Shown here: piece by piece, positions 11,650 to 22,214 of the stretch
Layout: each line of letters opens with the position of its first letter
Numbering within the stretch: the first letter of the stretch is position 1
Source: Marsupella aquatica
Taxonomy: Eukaryota > Marchantiophyta
DNA length: 64,000 nt
Reading direction: 5' to 3'
Assembly: GCA_973895155.1 (NCBI GenBank)
Contig: OZ316893.1
Coordinates: forward strand, 21,514,001-21,578,000
Position numbers and translations under genes: made by a program
The notes under the pieces: model-generated
What the model saw: the letters and a program-made list of their open reading frames with translations, nothing else
The model's database searches: none
What the model was told of the DNA's origin: nothing

Positions 11650-12570
11650 TCAAAGCTGGGAAGGTGTAAGCACATAAGCATCAAATCCAAAAATCTTTAG
11701 ATGTGAGTAATCTGCTGGACACCCGTACCTCATTTCAAATGGCGTCTTGAATCCAATAGAACTAGATGGAGAAAAATTTACCAAATAAGCTGTAGTGTTG
11801 ACAGCTTCAGCCCAAAACTCATGTGGTAAGCATGATTGACTCAACATACTCCTCGAGCGATCCAATAGTGTTCGGTTGAGTCTCTCAGAAACACCATTCT
11901 ACTGAGGAGTATAACTTGTTGTGAGATGGCGGGTAATCCCTTGCTCCTTACAATACGTTCCAAATTCCCCAGAACTGTATTCACCGCCGTTATCCGATCA
12001 AAGATATCTCACCTTATTACCAGTCCGATTCTCAACTTGGGCTTTCCACTCCTTAAAAGTGGCACAAACATTAGACTTATTGTGTAGAAAGTATATCCAC
12101 ACATACCTTGAGTAATCGTCTATTAACGTGACATAGTATAACCGTCCAGAATGTGAGGGAGTAGAGGCTGGACCCCACACATCACTATGTACATACTCAA
12201 GTACCTCCTTGTTGGTGTGAGTTCCAACTCCAAAGGGTTTCCTGTGCTACTTCCCTAGCACACAGTGCTCACAAAATTCCAACTTACAAGATTGTAAATT
12301 AGAAAGTAATCCTTTTTTCTGAAGAATAGCCAAACCTTTTTCACTCATGTGGCCAAAACGGAAGTGCCACAGCCGGGCCGTCTCCTCATGAGATAAGGTT
12401 ACATTGGCTTGATCACAAACTACACTACCCTCCAAAACGTATAGATTGCAATGTCTCTTTCCCTTCAATACAACTTTAGTACCAGTTGAAACCTGAAGGA
12501 CACCATTAGCAGAACTCCACTGATGGCCATTTGCCTCTAAAACTCCAAGTGAAATGAGATTTTTCATCAT
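11650..12570 (-). pseudogene. Copia pol: pre-integrase and integrase, with stops
   Basis: Segment 12247-12570 has the GAG-pre-integrase zinc region (LWHFRFGHMSEKGL, then CEHCVLGK). Segment 11998-12180 has the integrase core start, including LIDDYSRYVWIYF. Segment 11650-11865 has the end of the core (LPHEFWAEAVNTTAYLVN). In-frame stops lie at 12247-12249, 11998-12000, 11899-11901 and 11650-11652; the one at 11998 falls just before the conserved SDNGGEY box. CGA-to-TGA and CAG-to-TAG type changes explain several of them. Confidence 0.9.
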
Positions 12571-12805
12571 GGAATATGTCTCACATTCCTCAATGTTCTC
12601 ACAGCACCATCAAACATCTGAAATCTTACAGATCCAAGTCCAACAACTTGACATGGGATTCCATTTCCCATCAACACTGACCCGTGGAAACCGTGTAAGA
12701 ATTGAAACAATCTCTTCTAGAGCAAATATGAAAAATACATGCACTATCTAGAATCCAGTCATCACTACCTGGATTTGACACTACGTTGAGAGCATAACCT
12801 TGACA
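12571..12805 (-). pseudogene. Copia protease remnant
   Basis: On the minus strand DDWILDSAC near 12745-12772 matches the aspartic protease active-site region (D-S/T-G-like, here DSA). The following stretch contains several stops and an apparent frameshift before the frame resumes at the MKNLISLG motif. The region lies between gag and integrase as expected. Confidence 0.75.
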
Positions 12806-13666
12806 TCACAATATGCCATCATCATCGAGTAAATCTACCTCATGCGAGCTCGATGCCGCGTTAGCAGAGGCAGTAGGGACCTTTACTCGACAATCTCTTT
12901 TCATGTGACCATGCTTGCCACAATTCCAACATGCAAGAGGCTTCCTCTCTTGCAATTTCCCTCTGGATTTAGATCTCCCCCGTGATGTAGATCTAAACCT
13001 GTTCTGCCCATTTGTGCGCTGCACTGCTCTTCCTCTGTTCACATTCAGCGCAGTGCCAGAAGAAGATGTTGTCTGTGATTGACCCAGCTTCTTCTGAGCA
13101 TCATCAGACAGTAATGAGCTCACCACCTCATTATACGAAATGAACTTCAGATCTCTGTACAAGAGCACCTGTTTCAAGCCCTGATATGATGGCGGTAAGG
13201 AGCTTAGCAGAAGCAAGGCCTTATCCTCATCTTCAACTCCTTTTCCCAGGTTTGACAAATTCACCGCTAGACTGTCAAATTCATCCAGGTGATCCTGCAT
13301 CTTGCTCCCTTGCTTGAGCCTGAGGCTCATTAAAAGAGACTTCTTGTATAGCCGGTCTGACGCATCTTCCCGGTAGTACTTCTCTCTTAGAGCCTTGAAC
13401 AGTGACACGCAATCCGCATAATCATCCAGCTGCTTGATGATGTGCGGCTTGAGATATAGCATCATTGCATTGACAGCAATCACCTGCTCCTATGTCCACT
13501 GCCTCACTAAAATCTCCTCCTCTCCATCATACTGCTCTCGCGAAGAGAGCAGATGAGCTAAGCCCATGGCCCGTAGAACACCCTTCACTTGCTTCTCCCA
13601 CAGCAAGTAGTTAGTACGACCATCGTACGTCTCCACCTCAAACTTCACTCCTCCAAATCTAGTCAT
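12806..13666 (-). pseudogene. Copia gag with CCHC zinc knuckle
   Basis: The likely start is the ATG at 13664-13666 (MTRFGGVKFEVETYDG), followed by the typical copia gag opening NYLLWEKQVKGVL. A TAG at 13490-13492 interrupts the frame after about 58 codons. The frame then resumes with the UBN2-type region (LKPHIIKQL, LKQGSKMQDHLDEFDSL, LLSSLPPSYQ) and the knuckle CWNCGKHGHMKRDC. Without the stop this would be a gag of normal size. Confidence 0.92.
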
Positions 13667-13739
13667 CTTCCTCTTCTTCCCTACTACCGACAGCTCTGGT
13701 AGTAGTACAGCTTCCTCCACTGCACGCCGCACCGGTGAT

Positions 13740-15729
13740 CATACCAGAGCGATGCGGGTTTACCAAGTTCCGCGCAATGTAGTATCATCTCCCTCAACAG
13801 GAAGAACCTAGAAAAACCCCGATGGAAATCTGAACCCACGATGATATCAAAATCGAAGATACCACCCCCTTCCACGGCTGGCTTCCTGCTCGGGATGCCT
13901 ACCATTCCAATTTTGTCACTAGTTCTTCCTCAAACGATAGCAGCTCCTCCTCAGACTCTCCGTCTGACCGTCGCGATCCTGAAGCTCCACCGACGCCAAT
14001 TCTTCCAGTATCGGAAGTCACTCATATGAAACAATCACGAAAAAACGTCTTTTTTTGAAACTTCTCATAAAACTCAAAACTCAACACCGCCGCGTAGCCC
14101 ACAAAGCTAGGAGTCCAATACTGAAAGCCAAAATCAAAATCAAAATTCGATAGAAAAGTTATTCAAATTTTGGTCGGGGTGGGTAAAACCTTGGGAAACT
14201 CCCCCGTTTTGACCACCTCGGAGAATAACCAAAATACCAAGTACAACCTGTTGTCGGAATTGCGATGTGATCGGTGCACCGCGTTGCTAACTCCAGTGAC
14301 AACGTCCTCGCCAAAAAAGAACCAAAAAGGTTACGGTTCGACGAACAAAATCTTTGTTGGACGGCCGAAAAATAGCTCTCTGTTTTTTGGGAATATTCCT
14401 GCACAGTCCGACAGGTCTCATAGGGGGCCATTCCCCCTGTCGGAGCAATTAAAATGGAGGGTGGCAGGTCCCGGCACAAGAGGAAAAGCAAGGGGAAAGA
14501 AAAAAGGTTTAAAATAGGTCCTAAAGGGGTGTAAATGCCCCTTAAGCTCAAAAAAACGTGCATCCGTGTAGCGCATACGCGAGGCGGGCCAGGCAAACTA
14601 CACGGTATACGTGAGTATGGCCGGGGTACGCCCAGGCAAATACGGGCGTAAAGGGGCATGACAGGGCGCGGCCGGATGGAGCCCCCTGGCGTTTAGGTAG
14701 TATAGAGGCGCGTATGGGGGCAGGGGCGCGCACGGCGAAGGAGGGTCCGCCGGCAGCCCGAGGCCGTGTGGGTGCTCCGGCTGAATGGGAGACGGGGAGG
14801 GGAAAAGGCGGGCAAGGGGGGGGGGGCGTAACGGGGGCGCGGGAGGCACGGAGGTGGTATAGAGGTGAGCGCGCGAGCGTGCAGAATGCGCCGGCCGGCG
14901 CTGCGCAGCTCGGCGCTGCGCCTTGTTTAACGGGAACCGGGGGGGAGAAAAAATGGGTATGCGGAATTGGGGGTATACAGTGTGTGTATACTGACACACT
15001 AAAAGGGTGTGTCAAACCCCTTTAAAAGCAGAAGTTAACCCTTAAAAAGAAAAGGCCTTGTTACAAACCTTGCCGCTTCCGCATTACACAAGCAAAGTGA
15101 ACACCGTCAACGAGAAAAGTTGCCAAATTGCAACAGCACAGTCTGCAGCTCCAGCAGAGTAGAAAATTTCTGCCGCGTCGCCTTCACTCCGCGTCAAGTG
15201 CCAATGTCGGGCTCAAAACGATCACCTCGCCGCGATCAAACCATTGAGCCGTAGCACTTCGCGTCTCTTCCACCGAGTCGGACGTCACGAAGAGAAACCC
15301 GGTTCAGATGTGAACAAGCTCCATAGCTTGTGAAAAAACCTGAACGCCTCCTTCACTCGTCACGACATACTCGGTAACAACTCGGCAGCAATCCAGCTAC
15401 CGAAACGACCAGCTCGCTTCAACCTTCAACTTGAGTTATAATGTGCGATCCCCCGATCACCGCAAAGCTCACACTGTTGAAAAACATGAACTCTGGTCTC
15501 TCCCCCGAAAAATCGTCGAACATGAATAAACCCTGAACAACGCAAACTTCAATTCCTCTGCACCACGGATACCAATCAGCGAGTTCTAACCACCGTTAGA
15601 AAGCCCTCTCACTAACCTATCCGCTCAGCCACACAAATTGGAGTTTCATGCGACGAAACTCCGAATGTGCCACCGACAATGAACGCTGGAAAAACCTGTC
15701 ACGAAAAAACCTCGTCACCTCCCAGGCAT
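13740..15729 (-). other. Copia leader region, about 2 kb, with a GC-rich core
   Basis: This lies between the primer site and gag. It is unusually long for a plant copia leader. The core 14560-14960 is very GC-rich with runs of G at 14817-14827, and open frames there in several frames reflect composition. Inverted repeats are visible: TCCGACAGG at 14407-14415 against CCTGTCGGA at 14436-14444, and TGACACAC at 14992-14999 against GTGTGTCA at 15007-15014. It could be a structured leader, extra captured DNA or a nested insertion; I see no clear nested ends. Confidence 0.6.
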
Positions 15730-15741
15730 GCTCTGATACCA
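15730..15741 (-). other. Primer binding site for initiator tRNA-Met
   Basis: The minus strand reads TGGTATCAGAGC two bases after the 5' LTR end. This is the standard plant copia primer site, complementary to the 3' end of initiator methionine tRNA. Confidence 0.93.
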
Positions 15742-15743
15742 CT

Positions 15744-16087
15744 TGTTAAGCATAGAAGACATTCGCAACGGCAAGCCCATGAACTATCCAACGCACAATA
15801 GTCGACACAAAGAGATACGTGGTTCACCTCCACATGAGGCTACGTCCACGGGAACACACAAGAGCTTTACTGTACTCTAGGCCGACCGGCCATACCAAGC
15901 ATCCACAGCACAAGCTCTCCCTATCTCTCAACTAGCTCTGTAACAATGAGCCTAAGTTCCGCCAGGGTCTAGCATCAACCCTGGCTATATGCACACCAGC
16001 ACTACCGCTAACATTAGCTAAGTCCTAACTAGAGTTAGACTAACTGTGGTTAGCTCATGAGTCACAAGACTAGAGCAATATTTAACA
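15744..16087 (-). repeat. Copia right LTR (5' LTR of the element)
   Basis: This 344-bp LTR starts TGTTAAGCATAG and ends TATTTAACA. On the minus strand it lies upstream of the primer site, so it would drive the element. It differs from the left LTR by 12 transitions and one transversion. Confidence 0.95.
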
Positions 16088-16092
16088 TGTCA
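16088..16092. repeat. Target site duplication TGTCA, right
   Basis: TGTCA follows the right LTR directly and is identical to 9191-9195. Confidence 0.93.
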
Positions 16093-16330
16093 TTCGCACT
16101 TAAGGCACATTGAATTAAGTGCACAAATTGTAGCATCTTTGTGTCATAAAATTTAATTGTACTTTTCATTGGTCACTATGTGCTTTTATTTGCATGTGCT
16201 TTACTTATATTAATTTATCCCATTCACGTTTACTATGTATTGTAGTTCTACTCTCTTATTTTATTCACTTACACATCACTACCAGACAAAAAGTCAAGCA
16301 TGTTCCAGGATGAGCATGCTATATGTGCAT
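16093..16330 (+). repeat. Older repeat (family R2) into which the copia inserted
   Basis: From ACATTGAATTAAGTGCAC to GGATGAGCATGC this stretch matches the reverse complement of about 39000-39240. Shared blocks include CTTTTCATTGGTCACT, TTTGCATGTGCT and TATTTTATTCACTTACA. The match begins right at the copia insertion point. The left flank before 9191 shows only weak similarity to the other side, so the left boundary is unclear. Confidence 0.75.
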
Positions 16331-16506
16331 TGTTCTGCTATTTTGTCTTAGAATTAATCCAATCCCCACCTAGACGCAAATATCAATCCAATCTCATTAA
16401 GAGCAGGGCACACAGGTTTCATACAAGTGAACTCAATCGCAAAGGGAGGAGTTGAAAGGACCACCTGCACCAGGTGGAAGAAGAGGGAGTGGTGGACTTT
16501 TAAGGC

Positions 16507-16526
16507 TTAGGGTTTAGGGTTTAGGG
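16507..16526 (+). promoter_or_regulatory. Triple telo-box (TTAGGG-type) upstream of EBP1 copy A
   Basis: Three consecutive TTTAGGG-type units lie about 790 bp before the EBP1 start codon. Telo-boxes are common in plant promoters of translation and ribosome-biogenesis genes, which fits EBP1. A short interstitial telomeric repeat without function is the alternative. Confidence 0.45.
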
Positions 16527-17042
16527 TCTTTCTTTCACTTTCTCTTCTTCTTGTTTGCAATGTTCAGCGATTGGTGTGGTGCAATTTCATCTCAGAATTC
16601 ATCTCATCCAATCCCAACCTTGACTCAAATCCCAGTCCCATCTGGTTTCCAAGCAGACCAGACAGCTTTCTTACCGCCTGGTCAAGCGGGAGGACTTGAA
16701 AGGGCCATCCAAACCAACTGGTTAGGCCAGTAGGCCAGGGGATGAGCCTAGAACTGAAAGGCCCCAGGTGTACAATCCCCCTTCCACATACAAGGGTGTG
16801 GAGGGTATATGTGTCTGGGTGGGATAGATCATGTGGATAGTGGATGAAAGTTCTGATTTTATCCTTAGCCCCTGGTTGTCCACTATGCTGCCCTGATTTA
16901 ATCCTCTCCCTCGTGCCCTCGTGGTGCGGGATCCGTACTGAGATGGGTTCCCTACATACAATGAATGTATATCACTATTGGGGTGGGGAGAGTCTAGAAA
17001 GTGTTTTTACTCATTTCCCTTCAAGACCAAAAGCAAATGAAA

Positions 17043-17185
17043 GGGCCCATCCACAGCAGGTGAGAGGAGGGACAGGAGGGGTGGAGAAGGAGGGTTTTGG
17101 TTAGAGAGGGAAAAAAGAGAAGGGGCCATCCACACGAGGTGAGAGGAGGGGTGGAGAACGAGGGTTTTGGAGCGAGAGAGAGGGT
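17043..17185 (+). repeat. Two imperfect 80-bp tandem units in the 5' region of EBP1 copy A
   Basis: The motif order CCATCCACA, GGTGAGAGGAGGG, GGTGGAGAA, GAGGGTTTTGG occurs starting near 17048 and again near 17126. It is purine-rich and probably part of the promoter or 5' UTR. Confidence 0.7.
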
Positions 17186-17295
17186 TTGGATTTGGGGGTT
17201 TTGTTCTGAGTTGGGCACAGACACACACGAATGCACACGAATACAGAGGAGAAGAAATTTGCTTATATCACATTGGGAGTTTGAGAACAACAGCA

Positions 17296-20200
17296 ATGTC
17301 GGACGAGGAGACGAAGGACGAGAAGGAGCTCGATCTCTCATCTGCGGACGTCGTTACAAAGTATAAAAATGCTGCCGAAATTGCCAATAGTAAGCCCTCA
17401 TGCCCTTCGTTTCGTTTGCCATTCGTTTCTTCGCATGTTTCGTCTCGCTGATTCTTAGGGCTTATAGTTTTGCGTGGAGAGGTTTAGAATCGGGGGATGT
17501 GATTAGGGTTTAGTGTATGTGCGTGCACGAGCATGAAGCAGTTGATTACGGGGCAGGTCCTGAAATTATCAAATTCTTGGGCCAGCGAGGTTTTCATATT
17601 CGGCTATGAAAGGCAAACGGTAACCCTTGTCACAAAATGGAAGTTTACTGGTGATACGAGCGCACAGATGGCGGAAACCTGTGAGGACGGTGTTGGGCGC
17701 TTTCCCTGGTGTGTCTTCCGAAGAAAGAGGCTTTTTAATCGTGCGCAAGGCGAGGCCTAATTGTGATATCCTTTGTGTGCACGTTCCATCATTGCAGAGG
17801 CATTGCAATTGGTGCTGCAGGAAATTAAATCGGGAGTGAAAATCGTCGACCTTTGCGAGAAGGGAGATACTTTAATTAGAGAGTACGCCCTAAACCCTCT
17901 TTTGTTTCCTATTTTCCGTCTTTGTCCAACCCTTCACTATCCCATGGCCACGAATTGTGGCCGGTGATGGGGACAATGGATCAGATCATGTGGGCTATTG
18001 CTTTTGACTGCTTTCTAACTACCGAATCTCGGGCTTGGGCATCAACGTTATGCCTGGCACTAAAGTCGTATCTGTCATTTGGCTCCTGGCAGTCTAACGG
18101 CAAATGTATTCAAAAATTCGAAGAAGAAAATTGAGAAAGGAGTAGCGTTTCCTACCTGTGTCTCAGTCAATAATACTGTCTGCCATTTTTCACCCTTGGC
18201 AAGCGATGAGACAACACTCGTCGCCAACGATATCGTCAAAATGTAAGTTTCGTTGTCATACCTTGTCATTGTATTCGACAGTACCCACCAATATTGAAGG
18301 TATCTCAGGGTTCGTTGAAGGTTTTACTTCTCTTACATGGTGTCTGTCTACATCTTCAGTTTCTACGCGTTAGCAGAAAGTGTTCCACTGTACATAGGTC
18401 TCACACTGGGCGGCTTTTATTTGCAGCGACCTGGGTGTCCACATCGATGGATTCGTCGCCGTCGTCGCCCACACCCATGCACTTCAAGAGGGCCCCGTAA
18501 CGGGCAGAGCAGCAGATGTGATCGCAGCAGCAAACACTGCCGCAGAGGTTGCCATTCGGTTGGTCAGGCCAGGACGGAAGGTGAGGGGGGTTCGACACGA
18601 ACAGATGGTCCTTATATTGTTTGACGGTCATGAATTTGTACCTTCGATAATTTGATAACACTAATGAAGACCTCTCAAGAGTTGATGCATGCAAGCAGGT
18701 CACATCCTTACAGAATGTCTCTGATTTGTGAGTTTATTTGGTCGGTCCCGTCCTACCTTAAATATGGTCATGCATTTTAAAATTTACCGTGCTTGTTACT
18801 TTCGTCCAGAATAAGGACGTAACAGAGGCCTTGCAAAAGGTGGCTGCTGCCTATGATTGCAAAATTGCGGAGGGGGTGCTGAGTCACCAAATGAAGCAGT
18901 TCGTTATAGATGCCAACAAAGTTATTCTAAGTGCTGCAAACCCGGATACTCGTGTTGACGATGCCGAGTTCGAGGAAAATGAGGTTTATGCGATTGACAT
19001 CGTCACCAGTACGGGTGATGGCAAGGTATGGTATCGAATGGCTTTGCTTGTTGCAAAAAGAGCGCGATCGGTACTTTGGTTGTGAGAAGCGGAGTATGCT
19101 CAATGCCTTTCATTAATTTGGACGAGGTCGTACAGTCGTTGATTCTTGAATCTGATTTTCCAAGTCATATGGGATTCGCTAGCAAATCAGCAGTTGTGTT
19201 CATCAACAATTGATTTCACGTGTACTCAAGTAAACCCCTGGCTTTGGTGTGTGCAGCCAAGGTTACTGGATGAGAAGCAAACGACTGTCTACAAACGTGC
19301 AGTAGACAAAAATTATCACCTGAAGATGAAAGCCTCAAGGTTCATCGTTAGTGAGATCAACACAAAGTTCCCAGTTATGCCTTTCACCGCCAGGTATCTT
19401 TCTCGATCTTCCTCCTTCCCCAGGTCTTTCCCTGCAGGATGTGCATATCATGGGGTTCTTAGGAGGGATTGTCTCTGCATGACGGGGAATATGGTGGTCG
19501 TTGGATGTGTGTTCAATGACGGTGTGAAGTGTTGCATTACCTTTAATTAGGTGAATGATCCTGTCATATTCAGATATCACAGTGATTTGAGCGTGGAATC
19601 GTTGTGAATTTGTATAGGGCACTGGAAGAAAAGCGGGCGCGTCTTGGCCTTGTGGAATGTGTAAACCATGAGCTGCTTATGCCATACCCGGTCCTGCACG
19701 AGAAGCCAGGTGCGCTCATGGCTCAGTCACGCGTTTATTTAGAATTTGTATATGCATGCGAGTTTTCTCCTCATGGTGTGTGTTGGGATTACGTGCTTTT
19801 AACCGTAGCAGATCCCTTGGTTCCTTGCAGGTGATCTCGTTGCCCACATCAAGTTCACTGTGCTGCTAATGCCTAACGGTTCAGATAGAATCACTGGTCA
19901 TCCTCTTCAAGAGCTTGAGCCAACTAAACCTCTAGAGGATGCAGATGTCAAGGGCTGGTTGGCTTTAGGAACAAAAGCCAAGAAGAAAGGTGGTGGAAAG
20001 AAAAAGAAAGGTGCAGCGCCCCGCCATGTCTGAGTACATTTTGTGTTGTCATTGCCCATTTTGCATTTCTGAAGTATTTTTTCAGTGAGTTCTTCCAGGG
20101 TCGAACTTGTGATGCTATGAGCAGTGCTTTTCCGTAGGATTGAAGGAAAGTATGCCAGACAGTCGGGTGCACAGAATGCAGCGACTTTGCGTGTAAATGT

Positions 20201-20335
20201 GGTCACATGTTAGCTGTTTGAAGACTAATGATCTCATGTTCACACTTTTATGCAGGCAAGAAAAGTGAGGGCCAAGATGATGCTACTGAGGTGACTGCAG
20301 AGGCAGGAGAGGTAGAGAGTATGGATACCACTTAG
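17296..20335 (+). CDS. EBP1: EBP1/PA2G4-like protein, copy A
   Basis: ErbB3-binding protein 1 homologue, a methionine-aminopeptidase-fold protein without peptidase activity. In plants it is a conserved growth regulator linked to ribosome biogenesis and translation. Nine phase-consistent exons are 17296-17389, 17798-17882, 18093-18242, 18427-18580, 18810-19025, 19257-19393, 19618-19709, 19831-20010 and 20256-20335 (TAG), totalling 1,188 nt or 395 residues, the normal family size. Visible blocks are [82 protein letters not shown] and a Lys-rich tail ([15 protein letters not shown]) typical of nucleolar and RNA-binding EBP1. All introns are GT-AG. A second intact copy lies 13.4 kb downstream. 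Confidence 0.96.
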
Positions 20336-21227
20336 TTGGATATGGAGACTAGAAGGGAACATGGGGAGGTAGTAGCTGTGGATAGCTTACTACATTGCTT
20401 GTTCCTGGGTAGTTTTGCCGGACAGCTTACCATCAAGCACTGGTATGCTGAGTGGGCAACTTCGTTTTAGATTAGATTGTGTTGTAACGTTGAGTAGAAG
20501 CCATTCCTTCACCTGAAATTTTGTTCTTGATCTCCCATGAGCCTTTCATATTGTATGTGAAATGTGATGTCTCCTATCAAGGGGCTTCTCTAGGAGAAGC
20601 TGATCCTCTAAACTTTGTCAGGTTACTTGTCCTTTGTGCTGGAGAACGTCTCTTGGCTTCACTGACCGCAGGATATGCGTAAGTTCTGTTGGAATTATGA
20701 AGTCTTCTAATTCTACTCCCAAATGGGTTTGGTTGAGGGATATACTTCATGTTTCACAAAGATCTATTCGGTACTGAGGTTTCTAATGCTCCTACTCTGC
20801 CACCAAATAATCTTTGCGGAGGGGCTGGTGCCAGGGCTGGTTGGGGAAGCGACTGGTCCCTGTGCGCTCGTTTTCCTGTTTATGTTGACGGAATTGTCAA
20901 GGAACATATTAGGCACGTGGATTTGATTTTATCTCGATTTGTTTTCTTCTTGGCTGTGCCTCTAACTACTTTCGTGCTTTACTTTCAAATACGCGGAGGT
21001 TGTACATTTAAGAAAACGCAATCAATCCAGCCGGACATTGTCAAATTCTAATCTAGCAATTATGAGAGACACCTCTGCGCACATGACCCCGCAGTTATAG
21101 TATTCTTGAATCAAGCGATGCAAGTGCTGGCTACCCCTTTCTCTCTCCGGAGAAGTTGGTAAAGAACGGGGATCTCCATAGTTTGTGCAACGCAGGGATT
21201 TCTTGTTAGTGTGCTCAGTCTTTTATA
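20336..21227. other. 3' flank of EBP1 copy A, shared with copy B
   Basis: No gene is seen. Similarity to 33811-34700 continues past the stop codon: the GATCTCCCATGAGCCTTTCATA block, the AAGATCTATTCGGTACTGA-like block and the ATACGCGGAGGTTGTACATT block all recur in order. The EBP1 duplication therefore includes at least 1 kb of 3' flank. Confidence 0.75.
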
Positions 21228-21470
21228 CAGCTCCCAGGTGTAGATAAACCAGCATCAAACGCGCAAGATGAGATCTGCTAACATAGGGCCCGGCAGTTTG
21301 TGACAGTTTCCTAGCTCCCAAGCGGAGATAAATCAGCATGAAACACTCAGAAATGAGATCTCCTAACATTGGACCCAACCGTATGTTACATTTTCCCAGC
21401 TCCCAGGCGGAGGTAGATCAGCCGTAGAAATGAGATATAACATAGCACCCAACAGTTTGAAACGAGAGCC
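21228..21470 (+). repeat. Three tandem units of about 84 bp downstream of EBP1 copy A
   Basis: Units start near 21228, 21311 and 21397 with CAGCTCCCAGG-like sequence and contain GATAAATCAGCAT and ATGAGATCTCCTAACAT motifs. Two related units occur at 34715 and 34800 after copy B. There is no open frame of interest. Confidence 0.8.
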
Positions 21471-21738
21471 ATCGGCGAGCTTGCGAAAGTGTGTCAGTCT
21501 CCACGCAGGTAATCTCTTACCTTCAGTTTAGCATGCAAAAGTTCCCCCCGGTTCTGGGATGACGACTCCATGTGGCACTTTCTTTCCTTTGTGATGGAAT
21601 TCGTTTGTTTCCACACCGGTGGTGACCTTTGACCGAGCCGTCAGTTTTCTGTGTCGGAGACTCAACCTTGTCAGTGTCGTGGAAGGCAAGGTACATGGGT
21701 GCGTCAGGATTGAAGCAGTGCCAAATCGTGCGGTGTAT

Positions 21739-22010
21739 TGGCTCGTCCGAAATGCGGTGTTCGCCGCTCCTGTTTCTGTTGTTGCCAAGCCTTTTGTTCG
21801 ATTCATAAGCACAAGTTGGTCTGAGCTAACTGAAAACTGTCCCGAAAACATCCTGAGGATTATGGAGCGGTATGTTGGCTCTTCCGCAATGCATTGTTCG
21901 CCGCCCCGGTTCTCTGATGTTGCCAAAGGCTATTGCTCGATTCATAAGTGTAATTTGTTGTGGGCTAAGTGATGACTTTTTGCCGAAAACATTCTCAGGA
22001 TTCTGGAGCT
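21739..22010 (+). repeat. Diverged tandem duplication, period about 136 bp
   Basis: TTGGCTCGTCCG at 21739 recurs as TTGGCTCTTCCG at 21875. Matching blocks follow: TGTTCGCCGC, TCGATTCATAAG and GAAAACAT with CAGGATT. An open frame at 21619-21972 spans both copies but shows no domain, so I treat it as non-coding. Confidence 0.65.
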
Positions 22011-22082
22011 ATCGTGGACTGTAGCTAAGGGAAAACAATTACTAAATTCATAATCGTATTCATAATTTTAGGTGAGTAACTT

Positions 22083-22214
22083 ACACATTTATTCCTCTCT
22101 ACGATTCCGTGAGCTAAAGGACACAGCTTGTTGTAGAGAGAGTGCGTTACACATTTATTCCTCTCTACGATTCCGTGAGCTAAAGGACACAGCTTGTTGT
22201 AGAGAGAGTGCGTT
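22083..22214 (+). repeat. 66-bp perfect tandem duplication
   Basis: Copies 22083-22148 and 22149-22214 are identical, from ACACATTTATTCC to GAGAGTGCGTT. No gene is associated. Confidence 0.95.

Larger units (their letters stand above)
9196..16087 (-). mobile_element. Ty1/copia LTR retrotransposon, full-length but inactive
   Basis: This is a 6,892-bp element bounded by two 344-bp LTRs that both start TGTTA and end TAACA, flanked by the duplication TGTCA. The coding strand is minus. Order on that strand is right LTR, tRNA-Met primer site, a leader of about 2 kb, gag with a CCHC knuckle, protease remnant, integrase, reverse transcriptase, RNase H, polypurine tract and left LTR. Integrase before RT defines the copia superfamily. 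Several in-frame stops and a deletion in RT make it non-autonomous. The LTRs differ at 13 positions, 12 of them transitions, so insertion was fairly old and cytosine deamination probably contributed to decay. Confidence 0.95.

Noticed and set aside
14159-15025. Long open frames in the copia leader
   Set aside because: They lie in GC-rich DNA with few stop codons, exist on both strands and match no retrotransposon domain.
21619-21972. 117-residue open frame with ATG after EBP1 copy A
   Set aside because: It spans a diverged tandem duplication, has no recognisable domain and no splice or promoter context.
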